64,000 nucleotides of DNA from Carposina sasakii (GCA_014607495.2 CP053159.1:4471501-4535500), one strand, 5' to 3'. Counted from the stretch's first letter, positions 35,880 to 47,496 are shown. Notes: generated from the sequence alone by a model not told the origin. Made by a program: numbers and translations.

Positions 35880-36038
35880 TTATTTTATTCCACAAAAAGT
35901 CGGTCTAGCCAGACGTTTACCTGCATTGTTGGCGACCGATTCTTGTGCGTTAAAATCGACATAATAGCGCAAAGTTTGGTAAACATATTTTGTTCGACCT
36001 GCTATACCAAACTGGCGGCCGCCCATGACTTCGTCCAT
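35880..36038 (-). CDS. Candidate exon or small ORF, protein-like, unknown product
   Basis: Minus-strand ATG at 36038 opens 52 codons to TAA at 35880-35882, in a GC-rich island. The sequence looks like real protein: MDEVMGGRQFGIAGRTKYVY and onward, balanced in charge and aromatic residues, ending RLARPTFCGIK. Within it, GCAG|GTAAAC at 35920 is a good splice donor, so the true exon may be 35921-36038 (phase 1). A longer frame on the plus strand (35784-36074) is its antisense and is rich in Ser/Cys/Leu, less protein-like. A transposase or other repeated gene fragment is possible. Family not recognised. Confidence 0.35.
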   Translation of the reverse strand: MDEVMGGRQFGIAGRTKYVYQTLRYYVDFNAQESVANNAGKRLARPTFCGIK

Positions 36039-36562
36039 GTAAATCTTAGAATTCTAGTTCCTTATTATTTATAAAATATATTTTTCTTGACATGTCCGTA
36101 GAGCTGGCAGAATAATAAACATACCTACATATTTTAATATCTTGGCTTATACTTTCAGCGATTTCGTTGCGATTTTTCATAGATTTATCTGTGCGATATA
36201 AAATGTCAAACTACTTCAGAATAGGACCTCCCGTCTTTTTGTATACCTTTGTATATATGTGTAGCGTACTCAGTAGCGTATATAATATATACCTAAGCGG
36301 ATGAAACGTCATATCTTTCAGGTTTTTCTCTTCTTTTTCAGTCGAGAGCAAATTGCTAACTGACGTTCAAATGTTTTTGTAGCTTGTGGGATAACTCTGT
36401 TATTTCTGTAAACACGAGATGGAATGTAGAATTTAATCGTACAATTACCTAAATATATTTATTTATTCAATTTTGTATTAGCTTTTAGATATGTTAACAT
36501 TTTTCCAATCCCATTTTTCATACCAAAAGTCATTAAGCGCATTTTAGTTCCATAATCGGATG

Positions 36563-36746
36563 TTTATTTTTCCAGATAGTAGTAGGTATAGAGAAATTTC
36601 CAAAGAACTCAGGAATATTCATGCAACTTTAAAAAATAAGCAAGTAATTTCGATTTCAAATTTTGTGGTTAAGTTCTTATTAATAGTCTATATTCATAGC
36701 TATAATCTTATTCCTCTATGGCTTAACATACCCCTTTACCTATCTA
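36563..36746. mobile_element. Family P degraded copy
   Basis: Central fold and right arm are recognisable (AACTCAGGAATATTCATGC, GGCTTAACATACCCC); the left end is missing. Confidence 0.5.
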
Positions 36747-37891
36747 TTACCTATTAAAGATAAAATTGCTATATAAAATCAACTAGTTATTACATATTAA
36801 TTTTTAATACCCGAAAACAATTTGAACTACCAGTCGGTACCAACATCAAATAGAGCATTAAACTGTCTTAATAGCATACTTTTATATCAATTTCAAAGCA
36901 TAAACAACGCTATTTAACGTATTACTCGATACAAAGCGCTATCGTGTCCCCGGGCTTTCCATAAAGTTAATCAACTGCATCATATTTTGGTTTATGATTC
37001 AATAATATTGGCTGATCGATGTCCGACCGCACGGAACAGGCATGAAACTTCAAATGTTTCAGCTAAACTAGATTGGAATAATAAAGAATGGAAACCACCA
37101 CATTTTGACCATACGACTAGACGGTTAGAAGAACGACTAGTAAAATCAATCAGGAGGTAGAACGCAAAATCTATGAGTCTTATTGTTACAGTTTGCATGA
37201 ATAGCTAACTGTCTTTAACCTACTCCAAATATTTCAATTCCTAATTAGATTTTTAGTTTGGATAAGTTTCAAATATCTATCTATATAATTTGGCTGTTTA
37301 GTATCAATAATGTCTAATTTAACTAATCTACCAAAGACATTATTCTATTATCATTAACTGGACATAATACCAACCCTTATCTATTTTATATTTGGTATCT
37401 GGTTCACCTATAGCGTGTCGATAATGGACATTTTATTGTTTATTTATTATATTAATAAGAGGTAGGTACAGGTTTTCTTATAACTAATGCCCTGCAAAAC
37501 TGTTTTGTCAATTTGACTGCAGGAATAGAGTCTCTTTCTACATTTACTTTTCAAGTACCTTTGCCTGTTTTATATCAGTCAGTTATACTCGTAGCGATCT
37601 CTTTATTCCACTAGTTGATGTAACGAAGTCCGCCCGCGTCCAACCGATTACAGACTTACGAGTTCACCGGCGAAGCATCGAGTAACGAGAGTTACCCGCA
37701 GGTTATAGGCAACTAATGGCCATTCCGTGACTAAACTCACTTTTCACGAAGGGAAAGCTTTATGGCGATACGTCTGCTATAGCCAGGCTAATCCAAATTG
37801 CTTTTATGTCTTCTATGTGTGCGATCCCAGTCGATACGGATTAGGTTTTGTTTGGATTGAAATATAGTTTTTACAGTCGGAATATTGCCTG
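36747..37891. other. No recognised feature
   Basis: AT-rich apart from a GC-richer stretch at 37630-37770 without an extended frame. Confidence 0.45.
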
Positions 37892-38110
37892 TGCTGATGT
37901 GGGGGTTCAGTAGAATACATCAGCTGCATCTCCTTCCTTTCATGTCGTAAGAGTCGTCTAAGTAATTCAGGGGTGTTCTCTTTTGCACTGAGCTAGCAAC
38001 TTCCATTGATATCTGACCGCTGCTAAACGTGGCTGTACGGATTTCCTTTGTGATCTCGCAGATCTGGCTTGGCTACCCAATTTTAGGAATACAGGCGGGT
38101 GAATATATGG
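37892..38110 (+). repeat. Family B repeat, copy 2
   Basis: Full-length: GCTGATGTGGGGGTTCAGTA through CAGATCTGGCTTGGCTACCC. Confidence 0.6.
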
Positions 38111-38432
38111 AATACCTATTGGCTAGTTGGTACGTAAACGTAAACGAAAACCTTAACTAGTAAGGTTAATCCTTACTCGACATTTGGCAAGTTCAATGAA
38201 TATCCTAACCTTAGGTCAGGGTATTTCAAGTATAAAAGACGTAGAAAACAAGCATAAAAATCGATTTAACATCAAAAAGAATTCACATTAAACTGTCAGC
38301 AAAGTTAGCGAAACTTTTAAAATCGTCAACAACCAAGAAAAGTGAAGGATGTTGGATATGACGGAGAGTTTTCAAGCTATTTAACACAGATTTATATTTT
38401 TCTAAATTAATTCCTTTTTCTATTTATATTAT

Positions 38433-38578
38433 GGTCGATTCCGGCAGTCACACTTAAACCTAAACGTAAAATTAGTCCTACCTGTCCTTTTCTCTTTCAG
38501 CCATTTATGTTAAGAACGCAGAGAGATAGACCTGACTAAGATTAGGTTTAGGTTTAAGTGTGACTGCTGGAATCGACC
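38433..38578. mobile_element. Foldback MITE, family G copy 2
   Basis: About 146 bp with nearly perfect inverted ends GGTCGATTCCGGCAGTCACA / TGTGACTGCTGGAATCGACC; centre inverted relative to copies 1 and 3. Confidence 0.7.
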
Positions 38579-38611
38579 CTATTATCTACTAATTCACATG
38601 TCCCTCAATAT

Positions 38612-38784
38612 CTTCTAATATATAAAATTGTCGTGTTGCAATGTTTTTTACCAAACTCCTCCGAAACGGCTTGACCGATTCTTATGAAATATTCGTATTT
38701 TGTGTATATTCGGTAGGTCTGAGAATAGATCGTGAAACTATTTTTTATAACATCCACGCGAGCGGAGCCGCGGGCATCAGCTGG
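38612..38784 (+). mobile_element. Helitron-like element of another subfamily
   Basis: TATATAAAATTGTCGTGTTG, CTCCTCCGAAACGGCTTGAC, GGTCTGAGAATAG and a 3' GCGAGCGGAGCCGCGGGCAT, then CAGCTGG. The pattern is typical of Helitron-like repeats in Lepidoptera. Confidence 0.5.
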
Positions 38785-38838
38785 TATATTATCTATAAAC
38801 TCGACATTATAATGTTCACAAATAATTTTGTTGCTCAG

Positions 38839-38922
38839 GTATCAAGTGCCAGTGCTGGACAGTACGAAGTGGTCGGTAACTATATGCCGATGATGTCGAG
38901 TGCCATGCTATGGAACAGCTGA
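38839..38922 (+). CDS. Candidate terminal exon, unknown product
   Basis: An acceptor-like ATTTTGTTGCTCAG ends at 38838 and is followed in phase 0 by 27 codons (VSSASAGQYEVVGNYMPMMS and so on) to TGA 38920-38922. The frame is GC-richer than its surroundings, and AATAAA-type signals lie near 39383. It starts about 50 bases after a Helitron-like 3' end, so chance is a real alternative. Confidence 0.2.
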   Translation, partial: VSSASAGQYEVVGNYMPMMSSAMLWNS

Positions 38923-39441
38923 TCGTCAGTCCGCCATATTGTTTAAAATAGGTATATGAATGGACAAATAAGTCAAGTGTAGAGATATGACGAGAGAAGT
39001 TAGAATCGGACCTTTCGTAAAAATCTTTAGTACTTACTACATATTTTATCAAGTTAATATGAAAACCATATTATATCTTTAAAAATATTTATTTGTGTTA
39101 ATACTAATGCTCTGCTAAATCTTATTATATTAAATCCACAAGACATTTCGATCCATTATTACTCGTTGACATCGATATAAATTCTCTATATAGAAAGAAA
39201 GAAAGAAGAAACGAATTAAACTTATTTGATGGATCGTTTCAATGAGATATAAGGATTAAGTTAGGAATATGGATCTTTTGGTAAGATGTCTGCAAATACA
39301 TATAAAGAGTGTTCATATGTATCTAATGAAGAAGATATACGATGATAAATTATATGTGTGTAAATTTTATTTAATATTCGTTAATAAAACGGTATATTTC
39401 GAGTCTATTTTATATTTTTTTAAATAATATATGTCTTTTAT

Positions 39442-39717
39442 TTATCTATAATTATTTACAATAATAACTAAACCTACGTAAAAAAAAACTAGAGCTACAA
39501 AATAAAATAAAATTAACAAATAGAAGACTCCTTGCAAGTCCTCCACCGCTGGCAATGTGCACAAAAGGCTGGCAGCGTTGCCCCGCTGGATAGCGAGGCT
39601 TACTCGCTGTCCAAAAAATGAGCCAGCCCTCTGGTCATGAGATGCCTCGACCAACCTTTTCGAAATATCCTTAAAAAGGTTGTGGGCTTTTGAATGATGA
39701 TGATGATGATGAATCAA
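39442..39717 (-). pseudogene. 5'-truncated LINE ORF tail preceded by an (ATC)n tract
   Basis: The frame begins in a (CAT)n microsatellite (39698-39715) that encodes a histidine run, then reads KAHNLFKDISKRLVEASHDQ, GQRVSLAIQRGNAASLL and PAVEDLQGVFYL. It matches the tail at 4761-4859 and extends it ~45 residues upstream. Residues after FYL are AT-rich read-through. The microsatellite marks the truncation point, not a real N-terminus. Confidence 0.55.
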
Positions 39718-39737
39718 CAGACCAAAGTAAATATAAT

Positions 39738-39955
39738 CTGATGCGGGGCTTAACTAGAAAACTAAGCTGCATCACGTTCCGTGCATGTCGTAACAGTCGA
39801 GGAACTCGGGCAATCCCTTAGTCAGGCGATATGCTAGCAACTTGTCACTGATCATTTACATCTGTCCCCGCCGCTACGAACGTGGCTGTGGTACTTCCTT
39901 TAAGATCCTGCAGTTCTGGCAACCCCATTTTGAGAACACAACCATGTGTATGAAT
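39738..39955 (+). repeat. Family B repeat, copy 3
   Basis: Full-length: CTGATGCGGGGCTTAACTAG through CTGCAGTTCTGGCAACCCCA. Lies about 20 bp from the LINE tail at 39442-39717. Confidence 0.6.
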
Positions 39956-40616
39956 CTCTAAATTACCGTGTAAAAACGAAAATTATCTCCGGACACTCCA
40001 GCGTGAAATTATCACTTTTGACCAAAGCAAAGAAACCGACCGACTAATACGAGTATAGTGTTCACAAACTAAACAAAGCGTGGTATACGTCTATAATTTC
40101 TTTATTTGTAAGCATAGGTGTGTAAATAATGTAGATATAGTTAAATGGGTACATATAATAATATAAGTCACTATATTCTGCCTAATAATGGCGTACAAAT
40201 ATTATACAATCGTTCCGACGAAATATATGTAAAGTAAATATAAATTCCCAAACTAACAGATGCAATACAATATTTCAAACTGCATCTCTGTCGGAACATC
40301 AAGCCAAGCAAATATCGAGTAACTAAACTATAGGTATACAATATTCAACTCCATCCACGGCACTCAATTTCCGTGTGCTGGCAGGGTCTATTTTTGAACC
40401 GTTCGATATTATATCTACATGTGCTATCGACTATTATTGTAGGTGTGTCGATTTAGTGTGTGATTTGAGCTGTAGGGTACCTTAACTTTGTTTATCAGTG
40501 CAGTTTGGAATCTGTATCTTTTTTACAACTTTGACTAAGTGATAGTTAACTCTTTCAATTAATTGGCTCGGAAGTCAATGGTTCCTCAATTTCATTATTC
40601 ATAACTTTGCGCTTCT

Positions 40617-40884
40617 TATACAGAATGTAACAGAAAGGGTATGTTAAGCGAAAAGCTGTGTAAACAGCCCACTAAAAAGAACCTACCCACAAAATGTCAG
40701 ACTCGAAATCACATGTTTAATTTTCCACATAGTATGGAGAATTCCTAAACAACTCAGGAATTTTCATATAATCTTGAAAAATAAACATGTGATCTCGAGT
40801 CTCCAATTTTGGAAATAGGTTCTCTATAGTGGGCTATTTATATAGAATTTCGCTTAACATATCCTTTCTGTTACACCCTATATA
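40617..40884. mobile_element. Palindromic foldback element, family P copy 1
   Basis: A 268-bp near-perfect palindrome. Left arm has GGGTATGTTAAGCGAAAAGC, right arm has its complement before GTTACACCC. The ends are flanked by TA, typical of Tc1/mariner-mobilised MITEs. No ORF. Confidence 0.75.
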
Positions 40885-41875
40885 GAGTCACGAAATTACT
40901 CGGAAATATAAACAGCTTTTCAATTATAAGTACAAAGTAGTTTAAAGTGCGTATTTAAACCAATACGTATAAAGTTTTGAAAAATAATTTTAAATAACTA
41001 TTCGTTGAAATTAATATTTAAATGTTTTTGTCACTGCACTGCCACCCCTAGACATGCATAGACCCGTAGCGCCGACGACGGTTTTGACGTCCGACGGTAC
41101 GATACGTCACAACAACCAAATGGAAGGGACACTTATCTGTTGTGGCTATCAAGCAATTATTGCATGTATCACGTGAATTTACAATTTAAAAATGTCGACG
41201 GGACATACTTTTTGAAAATTAGGAAGGATTGTGAAATATATTCGTAATTTAATATCGTTAAAGCTCTGTGAAAATATTTTTCGAGAAGTTTACTTTGAAA
41301 GTTGCGCGGCCAAGGTAAATTGAAGAAATATGAGGAAACATAGGCAGGTGCGACTAATTAGGATAAGTAAATAGGTGGGAAAAATCATTAAATAGGCAAA
41401 AAGTAGCCAGGTACATGTAAAATAACGGAAACCTTCTAAGCTACAAGAAAAAACCGTGCTTCCAGTTTATCGGCCTATCACTATATCACACCATGTTTCA
41501 TATAAAAAAAATTGTGAACATCCCATAAAATTAGCAAATTTATAGCTACAGTAAACAATAAAAATAGAAAACCTTCAAAGCGAATTTCACAATTTCCCTG
41601 CAACAAGCTAAAGTAAAGTTTGTCAGCCGTTCCAAACACTATTATATTAAAAACTGGCGTACACAGCACACCGGACGATCTCGTGCAATATCCCTGCACT
41701 ACAATGGCGCAGACATGAGTACAAACACAATGCACGGACATAGGACACAGATTATAAGCGTTATATTACTGAGAGATATTAAATTGTAATAGTGCGCCCA
41801 GACATGACCGTATTTGGAAAATATGAGTTAGTTTAGTACGCACATAACGTGATTTTACGTATAAAATTTGACAAT

Positions 41876-41990
41876 CGATTGGTGTACTCGTAGTTGGTAG
41901 TGACCCTGCCCGCCGCGCTAGAGGTCCTGGGTTCGAATCTAGGGAGCGTTATTTGCATCGGGGTGTCCGAGTCAAGATGTTCCTATAGTT
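41876..41990 (+). repeat. tRNA-derived SINE, 5' part
   Basis: Carries TAGTTGGTAGTGACC (A-box-like) and CCTGGGTTCGAATC (B box, about 41927-41940), related to the head of the element at 43446. The body after about 41990 is diverged and not recognisable. Confidence 0.55.
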
Positions 41991-42417
41991 ATCTACCTAT
42001 TTTCAAGTACTATTTTCATCTACCACTGTTTACTAACATAAAATTTCAGGCTTATCTACGTTTATGGAGGCAATCTACTGCAAAATTTTCTATCGTCAGA
42101 CCATAATGAGATATAGCCAACCTTCAACAAAAAACAACAGGAAAAATCACATGGTTCCAAATTCAAAAACACCCTATAACTCCCTACCTAAGTAGACAAA
42201 GTTGCACTAAGTAGGTAATTTACTTAAATTTCTTATCGCTACGGGAGCAAAGAGCTTTCAAAAGTGAATAAATAACAGTTTATCGAGTGGAGGCACCATT
42301 ATGTGGAATATAAAATAAAATAAAAATATAATGTGACACGGACGTAAAAATGTATCACTAAGGAGCTTGTCAGATATTACAATACCTAAATGTGTCAAGA
42401 AGACACACATACTCGCA

Positions 42418-42528
42418 CATCAACCTAATGCAGTTTACTGCTGGACGTAGGCCTTCTTCAGGGCACGCTTACTCCAGGCTACTGATACGGGTTTTTGCCC
42501 ATAGTCACTACGCTGGTTGGTGACCGCC
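42418..42528 (+). repeat. Family C repeat, 5' part
   Basis: Only the first ~110 bp: TTACTGCTGGACGTAGGCCT through CATAGTCACTACGCTGG; the 3' half is absent. Confidence 0.55.
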
Positions 42529-42576
42529 AAGAAGAAAACTGGGAATTAATATTAAAGGCCTTTTAGAAAGCCAAAG

Positions 42577-42642
42577 GATGGAATATAATATATTCCAGAT
42601 ATTATATTATAATTTATAATATCTGGAATATTACATTCCATC
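42577..42642. repeat. AT-rich hairpin, arms about 30 bp
   Basis: Left arm GATGGAATATAATATATTCC onward pairs with the right arm ending ATTACATTCCATC with a 2-base gap and a loop of a few bases. Confidence 0.5.
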
Positions 42643-42799
42643 TAGGACTTAAAAATTGAAAATGGTTTTGCAGAACTTATTGCATTATGCCCGCTAAATT
42701 GAACACACAAGTCGAGCTAAAATATGTAGAGCATGTTCTCGTAGCCGAAGTGACCAGCGTAGTGCTAGCTGCAAATTATAATTAGCAATAATTATTGTT

Positions 42800-42920
42800 T
42801 CATATTGCGGGCGTCGGTTGGATGCAGGCTGCTTCCGACCGGTCGGAGTGGAGGTTGTTGGGGGAGGCCTATGTCCAACAGTGGACTTCTCAGGGCTGTA
42901 AATGATGATGATGATTATGC
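42800..42920 (+). pseudogene. RTE-like LINE, short 3' fragment
   Basis: The plus strand encodes AGVGWMQAASDRSEWRLLGE, then AYVQQWTS and a stop, followed by an (ATG)n-type tail. It matches the last ~30 residues of the element at 49870-50300; a severely 5'-truncated copy of the same family. Confidence 0.75.
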
Positions 42921-43361
42921 AATATACGTAAGAAATTACTTATGTAATATGCCAGTCTTAGTAATACTTATGCCTGCAATGCAATGACTTCTTAGATATC
43001 GTTGCTTTTTGCTGAGCAAAGTCAATTTTTAGAGCAGATAGTCGTTTTAACTTGTGTTTTGGAGCTGTGGCAACTCTACCAACTTTCCACCTCCGTTAAT
43101 ATGATTCTGTCATAACAATAAACATCGTGTTTTATTTTTAAGTTCTGCAACATGATTGGCTAGTTCATTCTGCTGTTAGATGGCACTATAAATTACTTTC
43201 ACCAAAAGATATCATCTTCAGTTCGAGATTTGGTATTTTCTTTTTGTTTGCCAATATTTTGCTCTTATTTTTCTTTAGTTTTGTGGAACCTATAACAGAT
43301 GGCCTACGATAATGGTGTTTTAATATTGATAAAACCGTTAAACCTAGGTATAAGTAATATA

Positions 43362-43841
43362 CAGGATGTAATAAAAGTGGTATATTAAGCAAAATGCTCT
43401 GACGCACATGTTTATTTTTTAAGATTCCTGAACTTGTTATACTTGACGACCGATTGCTGTAGTTGGTAGAGGCGATGCCTGCGACGCCATAAGTCCTGGG
43501 TTCAAATCCCGGTAGGTGCAAACCTTGATGTGATGAATATCGATGTTTGTTTCCGAGTCATGGATGTTTATATACTTATCTATGTATTTATATACCGTTG
43601 CTTAGTACCCACGACACAAGACCTTAGGGATCTTAGTGGGGGTCTATGTCAATGTGTCGTGAATATTTATTTATTTATTACAGAAACAGTTGTTGATAAA
43701 TCCGTAATAGTATACATATTCTATTCTTATTATTCTCCTTAGGTACTCCACCTGAAAAATTTAACATTTCAGTCACATATATCTGTAGACAGGTTTTCGA
43801 CAGTGGGCTATATTCATAGCATTTCGCTTAACACAAATCAA
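43362..43841. mobile_element. Family P copy split by a SINE
   Basis: Left arm 43362-43445 (ACAGGATGTAATAAAAGTGG and so on) and right arm 43787-43841 (GTGGGCTATATTCATAGCAT) flank the SINE at 43446-43680 plus about 105 bp of AT-rich sequence. Confidence 0.55.
43446..43680 (+). repeat. Full-length tRNA-derived SINE inserted in a family P element
   Basis: The head has GTAGTTGGTAGAGGCGATGC and the B box GGGTTCAAATCCC (about 43498-43510). The body contains CGTTGCTTAGTACCCACGAC, then a GTGAATATTTATTTATTTAT tail. The design is a known lepidopteran SINE type. It splits a palindromic element whose arms lie at 43362-43445 and 43787-43841, so it is the younger insertion. Confidence 0.7.
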
Positions 43842-44330
43842 AAACTTAAATTCAAATTAAAATTCCAAATTTACAAAGTTACAAAGTTACAAAAATTTCC
43901 CTAAAGAAAAACCTATCTAAAGGTGTACAAAACATCGGGCCATCTTATTGAGGCTCGTTTAAAAGTCGTAAAATTTCTTTATTAAAAACAGTGGTCCCTT
44001 TCGAAATTAGTTTAAAAAAATTATAATTAGTTAAATCTGGTTTCCGGACAGCTGACAGCGCCACCTGCGCCGGAAGGGTTAAGAGAAAAATTGCATTAAC
44101 ACAAACTTATTCCTACTGGTGGGTAAATGTGGAACTAATGGTTTTCCATGTAGAGGTTATATGGATTTGTGCGATAGTAGCGACAATATTTGTTAGATTT
44201 TTGGCTAGTACTGCATGAGGATATTTTATTAGCACGTTTGTTACGAAATATTGATAAATTATATTCGTGTTAGGAACATAATTGAGTACCTAGGTGCCTG
44301 TCTGCCTATTTATGTAGGTACAATATTGTC

Positions 44331-44581
44331 TGTCTTCAGCCTATTGAAGTCCACTGCTGGACGTAAGCCTCCCCCAGAGCGCGCCACAAGGCTACTGCTA
44401 CTGTTTGGCCCATAGTCACTACGCTGGGCAGGCGGGTTGGAGACCGCAGTGTGATTTTCGGACTATGTTGTCAGCACGGGAGGCGCTATTGCCCGCCTCC
44501 CAGAAATCCTTAATCGCCTCGTACGATACCCACGGGCAGGCATGGGGTGGTACAATTTCTACTCTGCCGGCACCACGCGGC
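44331..44581 (+). repeat. Family C repeat, copy 4
   Basis: Full-length copy closely matching 5606-5868, starting GTCTTCAGCC and ending CACCACGCGGC. Confidence 0.7.
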
Positions 44582-44654
44582 TAGTTTTATTCTTGTTAGT
44601 TATAATAGGTAACTAAGTACATATTTTCGAAAAAGGTAAATAATACGCTAATAG

Positions 44655-44808
44655 GGGTCGATTCTGACCACCTGACCGTCACATTTAAACGTAAACCTAA
44701 TCTTAGTCAGGTCTATCTCCCTCCGTTCTTAACATAAATGGCTGGGAGAGAAAGGACAGGTAGGACTAATTTTACATTTAGGTTTAAGTGTGACTGCCGG
44801 AGTCGACC
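44655..44808. mobile_element. Foldback MITE, family G copy 3
   Basis: Same family, 154 bp, with a small insertion in the left end (GGTCGATTCTGACCACCTGA); right end TGTGACTGCCGGAGTCGACC. Confidence 0.7.
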
Positions 44809-46302
44809 ATAATTCTTCTATGTTGCATTTATTTTGCCTAAAGCGACTGTATTTAATCCTCTCATAAAGTTTTTTTCCTATCTAGCTTTATTATCCCATA
44901 ATAAAGTTTCTTCAAGCCCCCAGAAACTCGAGATAAAGGTATCAAATTAATTTTTAACAAAGCAAGGTAAAAATAGGCCCCCGATTTTTTCTTTTGTTGG
45001 TGCATTACAATGAAAATCGTATTGTAATTTGACGTTTGCTAACTTGGCCGCAGGGAAAAGTACAACTTTATTTGATCATGTAAATTTGGCGCCACTTTCA
45101 ATGTGTTTAATATAAAAATCTTCGGGGTTTTCCTAGTTGTTATTATTTTCGATATGCTCGAGATATGATTGTATTTTATAATGATTTATTTATGTCAATG
45201 GAATTCAGGTATGTTGTTCCTCTCAAATTGGTTATTGTTCAGTATAAAGTTATCTTATTACATTATTAGTAAAGAGAGAGCAGGTATCTACAGATTACTC
45301 CCTATTTTAGGTAATAAAGAAGTTTAACGAATGCTCCCGAGTTTACTTTTTATTTCGCTCGTCAATGCGTAATTGGCTTTTTTGTTTTTCGTAACTTTTT
45401 AGTACTTAACATATCTCTATTTTATGACATAGGTCGCCTAAGGATAGAACGATGACATTATGATCCCTGAATAAGGTTTGACACTGTTTGTAATCTCTTT
45501 GACTTTATAGTTAGGTAGGTATGTATAGGTACCTATTTTATGTGCAATTTAGGTACATAGGTAGGTTAGGTTAGGTTACCTTAATATTAAGTTTTTATTA
45601 CATTACACATAGCTTATTGCCTTACTAGTATTACTACTCTGTAGTAGGTATAGTAAGATATAGTTAATTTAATAGTAAGAAAAAATAATTTAAAAGCTCG
45701 TTTACTAACATACTCCTTTACATACAAATAGTAATGCCCACCATACCCCATTGGGTATTATATTCTTATATATATTGGGTATTATATATATAAGTATTAG
45801 ACTCATTAGTCTGGACGCAAGTATATAAATTACATACCAAGTACACTTTTCATCAGTTTAGCCTATTCAGTTCCACGTATTACGGGGTGAGCCTACCGCC
45901 GCGACCACAATCTACCTACATAGTAAACGAATTGGGATGTTTAAGAGGAATACTAAAGTAGCATTCGCTAAACCTATAAGTAACCGGAACAAAATGTTAT
46001 AATAAAATTTATTCATATTGTAGCTGACCATTATAAATTTACGGGCCACAAACGTAAATTTCTTACAGACATATTTCCAGTCTAGACTTAGCCATGTGTG
46101 AAATAACCTGGGGAATTGTACACCCACTAATAAACCTTAAACGTTGGACATAAAACTAATAGTGAACGTCACTTCGCCGTAAACTGTGTTATTAGCGAGG
46201 AGTCGGTTGCGCGTGTCCATTGGAGCACAAGACGGGAATACGACGTCCACAAAAATATTCATAAATCACTACATCTTATGTTTATTTCTCTTTCACAACT
46301 AG
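44809..46302. other. No recognised feature
   Basis: Includes three GGTTA units near 45562 and a duplicated ATATTGGGTATTATAT near 45765; otherwise unique-looking. Confidence 0.45.
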
Positions 46303-46355
46303 TTTTCTGGAAGAAATCTCTCTAAGAGATAAGCACACTACATTTTCTTTGTTAG
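46303..46355 (+). repeat. Fragment of the 23448 retroelement 3' end
   Basis: Shares CTGGAAGAAATC, the CTCTAAGAGATAAG hairpin and the following TTTCTTTGTTAG with 23448-23574; no tail retained. Confidence 0.4.
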
Positions 46356-46614
46356 CAACTTTATTTGTTTATTTTCTAGATAGTATGTCCAGTTACTATA
46401 AGACTACATTCAGACTTAGCCATCATATTTATATTATATAGAATTAGCAGTCATAGAACCTCTCTTGGTTATATCCAATAAGCCACCACCAAAATTTGTG
46501 ATTTCACGCTCTCATGTGTCTTCTAACATTGATTGCGATAGAGGAACTCTTCATCCATAAGTTAAGTTACTTAGGTAATATTAAAATGGCTGTATTATTT
46601 CCGATAAATAAATA

Positions 46615-46708
46615 AATACATACATACATACATATAATCACGCCTTTATCCCTTACGGGGTAGGCAGAGCACCAAGGGCCGATAGGACACATGGTGCCAC
46701 TTCTGACC
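46615..46708. repeat. Repeat E, copy 2
   Basis: Same start as 21735 (ATACATACATATAATCACGC, CTTACGGGGTAGGCAGAGCA), with a shorter hairpin. An inverted scrap is at 60773-60800. Confidence 0.5.
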
Positions 46709-47288
46709 AATTTTGAGGGTATAGTTGAGATTAAATAAATGAATAAATACGGTAAAATTATAATACAAAAATATTTTCACCAGTTTGATTTGATGGTAGG
46801 TAGATGAAATTCTGATGAAAATAGAGACGTAGGAAATAAAGAAAAAAAGGTACCTCTACCTATATCATGTTATTAAAGAGTGAGATATTCCAGCACAAGC
46901 AATCATGTCTTAAATATAGGGGATAAAAGATTATTTCTTTGAAATTTCACTTACCATATTTAAAGTAGAATGGACACAGTCACCAGTAGAATTTCGTGAG
47001 AGACCACCAATGAATTGCCACGCTCTTTGATATACCACTATATGTTTAATTTTGTGTATTAAAAGCTTTATTTAGTCCACTTCATGTCTATTTAATATGT
47101 AGTTTTTACTTCATGGCTTACAGCTGCATTATTCAGTCTGTGTCAGTTTTATAGTACTTGTATTATTCTGTCATCACGTGTTTATGAGTTTTCTGACCTC
47201 ATCTTAGTTTACTTTGTATCCTCATTAACCATACTTCAGTGAAGTTTTCTGATATAAGCGCTAGTGTCTTTCTTTTATAATATTTTAT

Positions 47289-47378
47289 TTAGGGCCCATT
47301 CCTCCAATGCATGGTCATATAGGTTTATTTCAAGAATAAAATTGATGTTGTCTCTCTACGTTGATCAAGTTTTAGAGT
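47289..47378. mobile_element. Foldback MITE, family A half copy
   Basis: One arm only, inverted: TTTAGGGCCCATTCC through CAAGTTTTAGAG; resembles the arm of 194-331 with an AATAAAATTGATGTTGTCTC core. Confidence 0.45.
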
Positions 47379-47420
47379 TTTAAGTTTCAGTTAGAACAGC
47401 TATCTGCTTATACTAAAAAA

Positions 47421-47490
47421 CCGCTAAACGTGGTGACGGGATCTCCTTCGTGATCTTTCAGTTCTGGCTACCCCATTTTGGGAGCACGGC
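47421..47490 (+). repeat. Family B 3' fragment
   Basis: CCGCTAAACGTGGTGACGGG through GGCTACCCCATTTTGGGAGC. Confidence 0.45.
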
Positions 47491-47496
47491 ACGATA

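Larger units (their letters stand above)
39956..42417. other. Repeats P and SINE only; otherwise empty
   Basis: Apart from the family P copy and the SINE head listed separately, nothing is recognised at 39956-40616, 40885-41875 or 41991-42417. Confidence 0.45.

Noticed and set aside
43186..43521. 111-codon minus-strand ORF (HLPGFEPRTYGVAGIA..)
   Set aside because: It is the antisense of a SINE's tRNA-like head and adjoining repeat, not a gene.
45560..45578. GGTTA x3, like the insect telomere repeat TTAGG (also TAACC x3 at 58821-58836)
   Set aside because: Only three units each; too short to call an interstitial telomere tract.
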